From Anaerolineae bacterium (GTDB lineage: Bacteria; Chloroflexota; Anaerolineae; Aggregatilineales; Phototrophicaceae), in assembly GCA_022841825.1 (NCBI GenBank), contig JALHQT010000001.1, positions 124,001-188,000 of the forward strand: DNA of 64,000 bases. Direction: 5' to 3'. This document shows positions 44,540 through 52,960 of the stretch, piece by piece (within the stretch, counting starts at the first letter, position 1; every line of letters begins with the position of its first letter). The position numbers were made by a program, and so were the translations under genes. Under the pieces are notes generated by a model, which saw only the letters and a list, made by a program, of their open reading frames with translations, ran no database searches and was not told the origin of the DNA.

Positions 44540-45304
44540 ATGGTTATCTCAGTCGTCAACCAAAAAGGAGGGGTGGCAAAAACAACAACTGCCATCAATC
44601 TTGCCGCAGGGCTTACCCTTGAGGGTCGCCGCGTACTTCTGATTGATGCAGACCCGCAAACAAACGCCACACAGGTATTTATCCACCCTGAGATTGAAAT
44701 CAGCCCAGAAAACTCTATCTACAACGTCATCATAAAGTTCGCGCCACTTACAAGTGTTGTTCGCGCCACGCGCTTCCCAAACCTTGATATTGCCCCATCG
44801 CACATTCGCCTATCGGGTGCTGACCTTGAGTTAGCTCAGGTCTATGACAACCGCAGCGAACGCCTCAAGCGTGCCATTGATGAAGTTCGCAACAAATACG
44901 ATTACATCATCATCGACAATCCCCCGGCGTTAGGTCTTATCACCATCAATTCCTTCGTTGCCAGCGAACGGCTTATAGTGCCCGTTTCCACTGCTTTCTT
45001 TGCTCTGTCAGGATTGGTGCAGCTTCAGGAGACCATTCAAATGGTTAGGCAGCAGCTCAACCCCGAGCTTGAAATCATGGGGTTAGTCTGTACCTTCTAC
45101 GAAAAGACCAACGTCTCACGAGACGTAATCCGGCAGCTTAAAGTCTACTTTCCTGAAAAGGTTTTTCAGACATACATCCCCAAAAACGTCAGCCTTGAAG
45201 AAGCCCACTCCAATCACACGCACGTTTTCGATTACTCACGAAACAGCAGTGGCGCACGAGCCTATAGATCGCTTATCAAAGAAATCCTTGCCCGAAGCAA
45301 ATGA
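44540..45304 (+). CDS. parA: ParA-type partition ATPase, element B
   Basis: 254 residues, clearly homologous to the element A protein. KGGVAKTTT (deviant Walker A), LLIDADPQTNATQ (A') and YIIIDNPPALG (Walker B) are intact; SHIRLSGADLELAQ is nearly identical in both. It is a short type without an N-terminal DNA-binding domain. The stop overlaps the following gene by 4 bases. The two ParA proteins in one genome use partners with different repeat sequences, which would avoid incompatibility. Confidence 0.9.
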   Translation: MVISVVNQKGGVAKTTTAINLAAGLTLEGRRVLLIDADPQTNATQVFIHPEIEISPENSIYNVIIKFAPLTSVVRATRFPNLDIAPSHIRLSGADLELAQVYDNRSERLKRAIDEVRNKYDYIIIDNPPALGLITINSFVASERLIVPVSTAFFALSGLVQLQETIQMVRQQLNPELEIMGLVCTFYEKTNVSRDVIRQLKVYFPEKVFQTYIPKNVSLEEAHSNHTHVFDYSRNSSGARAYRSLIKEILARSK

Positions 45305-45807
45305 CAAGAAAATCTGGTTTAGCCGACAGCCCATTCTTTAAGCAACCACTATCCCCTGCTCCTCCGGTGGGGCAATCGACAGTGTTTGAAAGAAGTAAAA
45401 TCCAGACTCCGGTAGTTCCAGACATACAGAGTTCCAGACAACCAGAGATACAGACAACGGTTCCAGAGTTACAGAGTTCCGACAAACCAGACTTCCAGAC
45501 ATACAGAGTTCCAGCCTTCAACAAGATGCCACGAATTGAAGCGCGAATAACCCGTGAGCAAAACCGCTATCTTGACGACCTTGAGTGGGAAATTTCTCGA
45601 AGTAGAGAAGAGGCTGATCGGAGCCAAAGCCAGTTCAAACGAATCACAAAAAATTCCATCATCCGTTGCCTGATTGAGATGCTTCGTCAGTTTGACGTTA
45701 AGGTGGAAGCTAGGAATTTCCAGAGCGAACAAGATTTGCTTGATGCTCTTGTCAAAGAGCTACACATCCACATCAGCAAATACCAGAGTTCCAGACTTCC
45801 AGAGTAA
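45301..45807 (+). CDS. Partition DNA-binding protein with centromere repeats inside its gene, element B
   Basis: 168 residues. It opens MTRKSGLADSPFF, matching the A copy (MKKSGLADSPFF). Residues about 35-75 (IQTPVVPDIQSSRQPEIQTT and following) are low complexity because the codons are built from AGTTCCAGA-type repeats. The C-terminal part (EARITREQNRYLDDLEWEIS, RITKNSIIRCLIEMLRQFDV) fits a ribbon-helix-helix domain with an extra helix. It is the likely centromere binder of this element. The linker repeat differs from that of A, while the peptide opening is the same. Confidence 0.75.
   Translation: MTRKSGLADSPFFKQPLSPAPPVGQSTVFERSKIQTPVVPDIQSSRQPEIQTTVPELQSSDKPDFQTYRVPAFNKMPRIEARITREQNRYLDDLEWEISRSREEADRSQSQFKRITKNSIIRCLIEMLRQFDVKVEARNFQSEQDLLDALVKELHIHISKYQSSRLPE
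45411..45515. repeat. Repeat array inside the element B partition gene
   Basis: Units of the form AGTTCCAGACATACAG and AGAGTTCCAGACA, with decayed copies between, over about 105 bases of coding sequence. Confidence 0.7.
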
Positions 45808-45830
45808 CGGAGTCTGTAAGTCTGTGAGTC
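45781..45830. repeat. Repeat array at the end of the element B partition gene
   Basis: CCAGAGTTCCAGACTTCCAG then diverged GAGTCTGTAAGTCTGTGAGT. Overlaps the stop codon. Confidence 0.6.
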
Positions 45831-45955
45831 CGTTTGACATACTCCAAATCGCGTTGCAATCTGGACTCATCTACCGTTTTGGTAGCCGGAACGCCACTGT
45901 TGCGGCGAATGAGCAACAGCCTATACCCAACGAGTAAATAGCCAGGGACGAGACC

Positions 45956-46068
45956 AACTGTTGATAGGGGAGACCCTATCTAAGCTGCTAGGGATAGCAG
46001 CCTAAGACACCTCGTGCGCAATGTGCTTCACACGAAGTAAATCCGAAACTTCGCGCGAAGCGCGCACA
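45956..46068 (+). ncRNA. Candidate structured RNA, copy B
   Basis: AACTGTTG, stem GATAGGG-GAGA-CCCTATC (45963-45980), TAAG, stem CTGCTA-GGGA-TAGCAG (45985-46000), AAGACACCTC (46004-46013), GCGCAAT (46016-46022), then a CTTCGCGCGAAG palindrome. Both tetraloops are GNRA. Every invariant block of copy A (26410-26523) is present in the same order, while paired bases differ. Direction assumed. Confidence 0.55.
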
Positions 46069-46316
46069 GGGAGATGTGAGTAGGAAGAGTGGTGACAGTA
46101 CAGGGGAAGGGGGATGGGCGAAGCCCTTAAGTGGGTTTAGTTACTGTGTTCAGAAATTCGGTTTCGTGTCCAGTTTAGGCAAACTGGATTTGTTGTGTGG
46201 CTTTTCATGAACACATTTTGTGTCTCTCCTCATGGAGATGTGTCGCAACCGCGCGTTATCCCGCTCATTCTGAGCCGATAACGCCCTTTCTGCGCCAAAC
46301 TCCAATCGTCGAGCCA

Positions 46317-46567
46317 CCCGACGTGCCGGGGCTTGGTTAAGCGGTCTACGCCCTTAACCAAACCCCGGCTGCCCATCCACCGCCGCCCGCTTTCGCCAAT
46401 ACTTTCTATCCACAGGTTGTACTCATTGCGAAAGCGGGCGGTTCCCTTGCTTCACTACGCCGCTGACGCGGCGCGTGAAGCTGCGGCGGTCGTGGGCACT
46501 GAACTCGCTATGCTCGTCCAGTGCCACACTTGGATGGGCAGCCGGGGCTTGCGCCCAGCACGTCGGG
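46317..46567. other. Nested inverted repeats, candidate origin of replication or transfer, element B
   Basis: Outer CCCGACGTGC/GCACGTCGGG (46317, 46558); CCCCGGCTGCCCATCCA/TGGATGGGCAGCCGGGG (46363-46379, 46531-46547, perfect 17 bp); inner GCCGGGGCTTGGTTAAG with CTTAACCAAACCCCGGC (46325-46369); and CCGCCCGCTTTCGC/GCGAAAGCGGGCGG (46383-46441, perfect 14 bp) whose loop contains CTATCCACA, one base from a DnaA box. It is the main content of the 995-base gap between 45808 and 46802. Confidence 0.5.
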
Positions 46568-46802
46568 GGGGGATATGGATGCGCCTTCGGCGCTTTGTTT
46601 AATGTCGCGGACAAGCCGCGACTTTCAATACCCTTCATGCCGAACAACTCCTGTATTCATCCACGTCTCAAAATGCCCCCAGACCCTCTAAAACGCCATT
46701 TCCGACGCCTTATGGTATTCACACAGCTATTTTCTCATCCGCAAGTTTCACGCCTCTCAGAAACGCTTATACGCGCTCTGCCGATGTGCCAGTGGCAGTG
46801 CC

Positions 46803-47351
46803 TTAACCTGTGGGGGAGAGGACAGGGCGCTGGGAGAATGTGGGCTTTGCAGGCTGGCTTTGCAAAGTCTTGAGAACGAGTTTTATTCGTTTCTCTTGTC
46901 TGAGGTTTGTTGAAACGGCTAGAAGGCGAACTAGAAGGGCAACAAAGCCAATAAGTGGGAAGAAGAAGATTGGCACTAAAAATGCCAAATTTAATGCGAA
47001 GTTTAATCCAGAGGTCAGCTCTTTTGCGGTTGGATGTTTTGGCAAAAACAGCCCTACTTCGGATACTGGAAACTCATAACCGAGCTTCTCAAATTCCACC
47101 TTATGAGACATCAGCCGAATGGTGATCAAACTGTCTAGGGCATGACCGAAAATAGCCATCAGCACTCCCATCACTGATGTAGTCATGCCTTGTGGAAGGG
47201 GATAGAGAAAATGAAGCGCAACGGAGGCGTTTGCGATGGCTATAGCCGTTATCATCATGCCACGCCTTGTTTCGTACCAGCGCGCCTTGACTACATGATC
47301 GGCGATGTGGTGATATAAATCTTCGGATGACTGATGGGGGAGGGGCGTCAC
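46803..47351 (-). CDS. Membrane protein, 182 aa
   Basis: Four probable membrane segments (MMITAIAIANASVALHFLYP, TTSVMGVLMAIFGHALDSL, FALNLAFLVPIFFFPLIG and GFVALLVRLLAVS) with a polar N-terminal part that starts at a GTG and a basic tail. Unknown family. It lies beyond the nested repeats, on the opposite strand from the ATPase genes. It could be an accessory membrane factor of element B. Confidence 0.55.
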   Translation of the reverse strand: MTPLPHQSSEDLYHHIADHVVKARWYETRRGMMITAIAIANASVALHFLYPLPQGMTTSVMGVLMAIFGHALDSLITIRLMSHKVEFEKLGYEFPVSEVGLFLPKHPTAKELTSGLNFALNLAFLVPIFFFPLIGFVALLVRLLAVSTNLRQEKRIKLVLKTLQSQPAKPTFSQRPVLSPTG

Positions 47352-47448
47352 AGAAATTTTGTTAGGTGGTTCAGTTTATCACGTCCCCACCTAACAGCTT
47401 GGATGACAAACAGTCCTTCAGAGGTCTCCAAGCCTGTAGAGAGTGCGG

Positions 47449-47631
47449 TTAGTAGTCGATCCGCTTTCCGCATTCTCTACATCTGTCGCACCATGAGCAA
47501 ATTCGCTCATGTGGGCAGCCGCTTTTGCGTAACCTCTTTGGCACAAAGTGCATAACAACCGCTAGGGCTGAAATCACTAAGTTTGCCATGAAGAACGCGC
47601 CAGCCTGCTCCAGGGTGAATTCGTTATTCAC
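47449..47631 (-). CDS. Small membrane protein with zinc-ribbon tail
   Basis: 60 residues: one membrane helix (FMANLVISALAVVMHFV), then CPHERICSWCDRCRECGKRI with four to five Cys as in a zinc ribbon. The GTG start lacks a strong ribosome binding site. A membrane-tethered zinc ribbon is an unusual layout for so small a protein. Confidence 0.45.
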   Translation of the reverse strand: MNNEFTLEQAGAFFMANLVISALAVVMHFVPKRLRKSGCPHERICSWCDRCRECGKRIDY

Positions 47632-48112
47632 GTCTCATCACCCCCCTTCCTACAGTTTCCCGCAGGAAGAGCCAACCACGACAGATTGGCTGGGAGACGA
47701 ACTGAATGTCTCCTCATGGCAAGAAGGCTACACCCGAATTATTTGACTTGCATTAAAGTTGTGAAATTTGCACAAGACGGATTTGAATCAACGAAAACTC
47801 TCGTTGACAGAAATTTGAATATCCGTATATTGGGAAGTTGGCGTCGGTTTCAAAAAGGAGTTTATCTAATGTAAAAAACCAACCTACTTGGCTGGCGACG
47901 ACTTAAACAAAAGAATGCAACGAAAGAGAGATAAATACAGAAAGTAACCTCAAACCTCAAGTTCGTTATAACTCCACACTATATGGAAATTGCCCTATAG
48001 TGTCAACCAGGTAAGCGTGTCTCTCATCAAATATTAAACTAAGGGGGTTTTTCGCCTATGTAGCTGTCGAGTCGTTAATAGAAATAAGAGAAGAGATTGA
48101 AAGTCTTTTGTG
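47632..48112. other. Noncoding stretch
   Basis: About 480 bases with no convincing gene or repeat. Short open frames exist but lack ribosome binding sites and sensible composition. Confidence 0.35.
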
Positions 48113-48276
48113 AAAGGCGACGGTGGGAACTGTTCGAGCAGCCCCACCGCCTAAGCAAAAGATGAACGGGCTTGACCCAACCTGACGGATGCACGAGCCT
48201 AACGAGCAACAGCATTCGGCAGACACTCCTCTTTGCTATGCCAGTATGGTAGCGCCTAGAAGTGGTTGGGTCAAGC
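48113..48276 (+). promoter_or_regulatory. Structured leader before the YdcF-like gene
   Basis: CGGTGGG/CCCACCG (48121-48149) with inner CTG/CAG pairing, and a long-range perfect pair GCTTGACCCAACC/GGTTGGGTCAAGC (48170-48182, 48264-48276). It ends 51 bases before the start codon. It may be a folded RNA leader or a DNA site. Confidence 0.4.
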
Positions 48277-48327
48277 AGAGCCAAAGTACCCCTAGTGTTT
48301 TTGGTTTTGTAAAAAGGAAACCCAATC

Positions 48328-48942
48328 ATGACTCCAAATGAAATTGCCCATATCACGAGCAAGCTATACATCTGCGACCATTTACCACCAAAAGCTGATT
48401 TGGGCATCTGGCATGGTTCATCTTATGTTGAAGGAGTTGCCGTCCTGGGCAATCTCTATAACGAGGGCAAGGTTAGTTACATCCTCGTTACGGGTGGCAA
48501 TAATCCCAACCTTGGCGACATCGAGGCTATTCGCGCGCGAGCCATCTTGCTAGAAATGGGTGTACCTTGCGAACGAATTATCCATGAGTGCAATTCAAGC
48601 AATACACGCGAAAACATCGACTTCTCGATGCGAATACTCAAGGTTCGTCTAGGGCTTAAGAGCCTGACATCCATCATTGTTTGCACAATCTGGTGGCACA
48701 TGCGCCGAGCGATAATGACCAATGCCCTCCCCCTTCTACCGTCAACTCGCTTCTGCCCCCTCAATGTATTCTCGCCAAAGTCTTCTCTGGAAAACTGGCA
48801 TATCAACCCCGATGTGCGAGGAAAGGTTGTCGCAGAGATTGACAAGATCGAAAAGTACATGGCGAAGGGAGATCTTGCGCCTGTGGTGCGCTACCCATCT
48901 GGTTACTTCATGAGAGATGTAGACTCAGCAATTTCGGCTTAA
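48328..48942 (+). CDS. YdcF/SanA-like DUF218 protein
   Basis: 204 residues. YILVTGGNNPNLGDIEAIRARAI, then GVPCERIIHECNSSNTRENI, are the conserved blocks of the DUF218 family (YdcF, SanA, ElyC), which includes envelope-related proteins and a SAM-binding example. No signal peptide or membrane helix is present, so it is cytosolic here, unlike ElyC. AAAAAGGAAA precedes the ATG. It heads a run of same-strand genes leading to the ATPase of element B; why an element would carry it is not clear. Confidence 0.7.
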   Translation: MTPNEIAHITSKLYICDHLPPKADLGIWHGSSYVEGVAVLGNLYNEGKVSYILVTGGNNPNLGDIEAIRARAILLEMGVPCERIIHECNSSNTRENIDFSMRILKVRLGLKSLTSIIVCTIWWHMRRAIMTNALPLLPSTRFCPLNVFSPKSSLENWHINPDVRGKVVAEIDKIEKYMAKGDLAPVVRYPSGYFMRDVDSAISA

Positions 48943-49019
48943 GCATTTCTGGGTGGGCGGAAACGGGGCTTATTCTGCCCACCACAAGTCTGACCACTAG
49001 CGTCTGGAAAGGTGTTGCG

Positions 49020-49250
49020 ATGCACATCCCAATGGTTTCCGTTGACATCGGCGACTTCGAGGAAAGAGCGCAGGCTCTGTTTGTTGTGGGAGATATGGAA
49101 GGGCTGAGAAAGCTGTATTCCACCACAGCAGCACGAGCGCGAACATTTCAAGGCGATGTTGCAGGTCAAGAGGTCGAAGCAGCACTGCTTCGTGTACTTA
49201 CCTCGATCAATCGCCGTCTTCAGCACGACGTTTTCAGTGATATCCAATAA
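49020..49250 (+). CDS. Small helical protein
   Basis: 76 residues, helical (GDFEERAQALFVVGDMEGLR, QEVEAALLRVLTSINRRLQH). AAAGGTG precedes the ATG. Lies 21 bases before the coiled-coil gene, so probably in one operon with it. No family recognised. Confidence 0.5.
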   Translation: MHIPMVSVDIGDFEERAQALFVVGDMEGLRKLYSTTAARARTFQGDVAGQEVEAALLRVLTSINRRLQHDVFSDIQ

Positions 49251-49271
49251 CCCACATAAGGAGAAATCGAA

Positions 49272-50117
49272 ATGGACATCAACACGATATTCTTAGTCGG
49301 TGGCATAGCAGCAATCGGCTTCATTTTGGTCATCTTTCTCATGGTCAATTCGGGTAAGGAGGGAGAACTCGTAGCAGCACTTAAGACGAAGATAGCTGAA
49401 CGTGATACTGAAAACCGAGAGCTTCGTTCCCAGATTACTACCTTGAGGTCACGGAATGCGCTTCTTGAGGATGGGAACTCTCTCAAGAAGGTGTTTGGGA
49501 CAGAACTATCATATGTCGTGGCTATCCATGACATACTCGACCCCCTTCTGCCCCCAATGCAGTCAATGGAGCATCTCATTGCATCGTTAACTCCTGAAAT
49601 GCAAAAGACTCTCAATATCCCTCTTATGCAGGAGACGCAGTTGGCGGTTGCTGGACTTACAAAGCAGGAGCTTGAGGCGATGCACAAACTTCGTCACCTC
49701 CTTCTTCGTCTAACTATCGTCACCCGTGACGAGACGATGAAGATGATTGTCAATACTCGACTTACGAGTGCGCACCTTCTAGCACTCAAGGAGCTTTTCA
49801 CCCGCGCCGGAGATCTATTGCCGCATTTGGTCGAGAATCCAGTGATGTTTGAAGAGGCAATCCGACAACTCACGCTTGACATCCAGCGTCAACGCGACAT
49901 CACAAATCCAAAAGGGCTGAATCTGGATAAAACGCTGTATGAGCAGGTGCGCCAATCTTACGCGCCCATCATGGAGGCAGCGGTTAGGAAGCAGAAGTCC
50001 CTTGAGGACACCCAGCCAAACCCCAGGACACTGGTAGCGGATGAACAGGTGATACCGAATGCTCATAACCGCGAACGCTTTCGGTTTCACAACCCCAACC
50101 AGGACAGGGAGAAATAG
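49272..50117 (+). CDS. Single-pass coiled-coil membrane protein
   Basis: 281 residues. IFLVGGIAAIGFILVIFLMV is an N-terminal membrane anchor; residues about 30-70 form a coiled coil (ELVAALKTKIAERDTENREL); the rest is helical with a disordered, basic end. AAGGAGAAAT precedes the start. Its neighbours are a 113-aa membrane protein and the ATPase. The N-terminal half of the element A ATPase (two membrane helices, coiled coil, helical part) looks like a fused counterpart, so this may be the membrane platform of the ATPase. Confidence 0.65.
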   Translation: MDINTIFLVGGIAAIGFILVIFLMVNSGKEGELVAALKTKIAERDTENRELRSQITTLRSRNALLEDGNSLKKVFGTELSYVVAIHDILDPLLPPMQSMEHLIASLTPEMQKTLNIPLMQETQLAVAGLTKQELEAMHKLRHLLLRLTIVTRDETMKMIVNTRLTSAHLLALKELFTRAGDLLPHLVENPVMFEEAIRQLTLDIQRQRDITNPKGLNLDKTLYEQVRQSYAPIMEAAVRKQKSLEDTQPNPRTLVADEQVIPNAHNRERFRFHNPNQDREK

Positions 50118-50119
50118 CA

Positions 50120-50461
50120 ATGTCATTTTTTGACGAAATGCTTGACCGTGTAGGTAACTACGCAGTGACTGGCGTAGTGCTTCTTGGGGCAGTCGGCGTG
50201 TTTCTGGCGGGCACTGCCATCTACCTTCTTGTCGGACTTATGATTGCAGGCATCATCTCTGAAATGCGCTATGAGATGTATCTTGCACAGGAAGAAGAGC
50301 GATTTGACAGGATAGTTGAGGCAAAAGGTGGCAACGTCAAAACGACCGACATCCTAAACTCAGTGTTTCCAGGCTACGAAGAAGCCGAGTCGCCTTACTC
50401 ATCAACGTATGAATATGTGTCAGGCAGTGTGTTTGGAGTGGGGAGGAGTGACGAACCATGA
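50120..50461 (+). CDS. Small membrane protein before the ATPase
   Basis: 113 residues with a strong hydrophobic stretch (VTGVVLLGAVGVFLAGTAIY and LLVGLMIAGIISEM, two helices) and a polar tail. CAGGGAGAAATAG precedes the ATG; its stop overlaps the ATPase start by 4 bases. Very likely a membrane partner that anchors the soluble ATPase. Confidence 0.65.
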   Translation: MSFFDEMLDRVGNYAVTGVVLLGAVGVFLAGTAIYLLVGLMIAGIISEMRYEMYLAQEEERFDRIVEAKGGNVKTTDILNSVFPGYEEAESPYSSTYEYVSGSVFGVGRSDEP

Positions 50462-52017
50462 GGCGACTGACCCAAGCAGACTTTCTGCCTGAGAAATGGC
50501 GAAAGCTTGTTCTGGGAGAAGAAGTGAGCGCGCCGCGTGGCGCGCTCCTTACTCTCTCCGATGAGGACAAATCAAGACACGCCTTGATTGTCGGCTCAAT
50601 TGGCTCAGGCAAGTCGAAACTTCTGGAAGAGCTGGCTCTAACCGACATTGCCTTTCGTGTATCGGGTGAAAAGTCTCACGGGCTGGTGTTTATCGACACG
50701 CATGGAGATAGCGCCACAAATATCATCCACACTCTTGCTCTCTTGGCGAAGACGTACCCTGAAGTTTACGACAATGTAGTAATTATTGACCCAACAATCT
50801 CCGCCTACCACGTAGGGTTTAATCCACTTAAGCCCTTTGCAGGCGAGTCAGCCTACAGCCGTGCTTCCGCATTGACCGATGCGATGCTTAACCTATACAA
50901 CGACGATGCATCTATCGTAGTCAGGCTCCAGCAGGTTCTACTCCATAGCTTCTGGGCGCTTTGCTTGGATGGAAAGACCAAGACCGATTTTGATAGGCTG
51001 GTATTTGACCCAGGCTTTCGAGAAGGAGTTCTTTCCAGGGTCAAAGTTCCTGCACTGTCAAACTACTTTCGTTTTCAATTTCCAGGTACGCGAGAGGGCA
51101 AGCAGTCGTTTGATCGTCAATTGGTTGATTGGGTAGGAAGCTCGCTTAATCGTTTGGGTCGGCTTATCGAAAACCCCATGTTCACCCCAATCCTAAGTCC
51201 CAAAGCATCCACCATCAATTTTCGAACTCTGATGGACGAGGGCAAGATTGTCATCGTTCGTGTACCAAAGGGAGCGGTCAAGGAGCAGGAGACGTACCTG
51301 TTTTGTGCCCTGATTGTTGTAGCCATCCAGGAGGCAAGCTTAACGCGCCAAAACATCCCCAAGCGAAGTCGAACTCCAATGACTGTTTATGCCGACGAGT
51401 TTCTCAACTACGCCAACGTAAGCCTTATCCGGTTTCTCGGTGAAAACCGCAAATTCAACACCAGACTTGTCCTCGCGACTCAGCGAATAAGTGGAGTGGG
51501 CTATCAGGAAGAGCTTTTGAAGGCTGCGCTTGATATTTGCCAGACCTTGATTGCTGCGCGCGTGAGCGTGCGCGATGCAGACCTCTTGGTGCGTGATTTC
51601 TTCTCCCCCGACCTAAAGACCGTCAAAGATACTCGAACCAGAATTCAGCACTTTGGCAGGCTTCCTATTGTGAGCCACGACCACACTTACTATTCGCTTG
51701 ATGAACTGTGGGAAATGGCACGGCGTCAACTCACGGGTTTGCCAGACCGCCATATGTGGGTTAAGCGAAAGCAGCGAGAAGGCGTTGAGCTTGTAACCAC
51801 TCGATTTGTCCCAGACGCTGCCGACCGGGTAACCGACCAGCAGTTGCAGGCTGTTCTCTCGCGGCTGCACGAGGAGGTTGCTAGGCGCTACGCATGGGAC
51901 TTTGATGTGCCTGTTGAGCCTGACGATCCGAAGCCGTATAGTGAGCCAAGTGGGAACAGGAAAGGACTCCCTGCCCCAAAGCGGAGCATAAACGATGAAT
52001 TCGGCGAAAACACCTAA
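50458..52017 (+). CDS. TraG/VirD4-like ATPase, element B
   Basis: 519 residues, no membrane segment. Walker A is GSIGSGKSK near 46-54, the second acidic strand is VYADEFLNYANVS near 311, and VLATQRISG and ICQTLIAARVS are typical of the VirD4/TraG/HerA class. It pairs with upstream membrane genes and overlaps the replication-relaxation gene by 23 bases. It would act as a DNA pump or coupling protein. Element A has the same functions in one 936-residue chain. No relaxase or type IV secretion ATPase is visible near it. Confidence 0.82.
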   Translation: MRRLTQADFLPEKWRKLVLGEEVSAPRGALLTLSDEDKSRHALIVGSIGSGKSKLLEELALTDIAFRVSGEKSHGLVFIDTHGDSATNIIHTLALLAKTYPEVYDNVVIIDPTISAYHVGFNPLKPFAGESAYSRASALTDAMLNLYNDDASIVVRLQQVLLHSFWALCLDGKTKTDFDRLVFDPGFREGVLSRVKVPALSNYFRFQFPGTREGKQSFDRQLVDWVGSSLNRLGRLIENPMFTPILSPKASTINFRTLMDEGKIVIVRVPKGAVKEQETYLFCALIVVAIQEASLTRQNIPKRSRTPMTVYADEFLNYANVSLIRFLGENRKFNTRLVLATQRISGVGYQEELLKAALDICQTLIAARVSVRDADLLVRDFFSPDLKTVKDTRTRIQHFGRLPIVSHDHTYYSLDELWEMARRQLTGLPDRHMWVKRKQREGVELVTTRFVPDAADRVTDQQLQAVLSRLHEEVARRYAWDFDVPVEPDDPKPYSEPSGNRKGLPAPKRSINDEFGENT

Positions 52018-52951
52018 CTACCGACCTGAGAACTTTGAAGGGCGAAGCAGTGAGGAGCGTCGGAAACTTCTTCGTAAAGCCAAAACACGCAAAGTCAACA
52101 AACGCCTTTCAAAGCCACCAAGGTTTCACCCCCGACCACGCCACTATCAGATACTTGAGTGGCTTTTGCAGTACCGCCTGTTGACTGCCCGGCATTTTGA
52201 GTTGCTTCTTGGGCGTCATCGCGGCTCAGTTCAGCCAGTTCTTCGCACACTCTACGATCATGGTTGGCTAGACCGGATTATGCGCCCCATCATCCCCGGA
52301 GTAGGGGATACTCCCCACATCATCTATCGGCTTGGAAAGCAGGGGATGGTTGAGCTTCAAAGACGCGGGTTTTCTGACTTTTCATCTGTTCCAGACAAGC
52401 GTCTATCACTTCTATTTCTGGAGCATTCCCTTGACATAAACACCTTCGCCATCAATTTCTTCAAAGCGTGTGAGCGGCACAGCTATCGAGTTTCTAGCTG
52501 GCTTGATGAGCGCATGTTGAAGACTCCTGGAAACTATGACCGTGTGTTTGTAGATGAGCTTGGTGCGCAGGCAGCGGTAATTGCTGACAGCTACTATCGC
52601 ATCACCTCACCAGCCGGGCTTACCTTTCGCTTCTTTCTGGAACTGGACGAGGGGAGTGAGAGCTTAACTCGAATTAAGCGCAAAGTGGCTGCATGGCGCA
52701 GCTACTATCAAAGCGGTGGCATGAAGGAGCGATTTGGCAGTCACGGGCGAGTGCTGTTTGTGACCCCACATAGAAGACGGCTTGAAAATCTAATCCGTGC
52801 TGCCGAGACCGTCTCCGGCATTGGCAGGCGTTTCTGGTTTGCACATCTTGATGAGATTTCGCCTGAGCGGATGTTCTTTGACCCGGTGTGGCAAGTGGCA
52901 AACAAGGAGGACAGCGAGGGGGAGCGGCGCGCATCTTTGTTTGAACCGTAA
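51995..52951 (+). CDS. Replication-relaxation family protein, element B
   Basis: 318 residues. A basic N-terminal tail is followed by the winged helix (RHYQILEWLLQYRLLTARHF, RGSVQPVLRTLYDHGWLDRI), and the C-terminal domain has FFLELDEGSESLTRIKRKVA and HGRVLFVTPHRRR, matching the two element A relatives. It overlaps the ATPase gene, so the two are made together. That the pairing is kept in both elements suggests a physical complex. Biochemical role unknown. Confidence 0.8.
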   Translation: MNSAKTPNYRPENFEGRSSEERRKLLRKAKTRKVNKRLSKPPRFHPRPRHYQILEWLLQYRLLTARHFELLLGRHRGSVQPVLRTLYDHGWLDRIMRPIIPGVGDTPHIIYRLGKQGMVELQRRGFSDFSSVPDKRLSLLFLEHSLDINTFAINFFKACERHSYRVSSWLDERMLKTPGNYDRVFVDELGAQAAVIADSYYRITSPAGLTFRFFLELDEGSESLTRIKRKVAAWRSYYQSGGMKERFGSHGRVLFVTPHRRRLENLIRAAETVSGIGRRFWFAHLDEISPERMFFDPVWQVANKEDSEGERRASLFEP

Positions 52952-52960
52952 GCCCCCAAA

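Noticed and set aside
46333..46873. Overlapping open frames across the nested inverted repeats
   Set aside because: They arise from symmetrical GC-rich repeats; both strands are open and no start signal is convincing.
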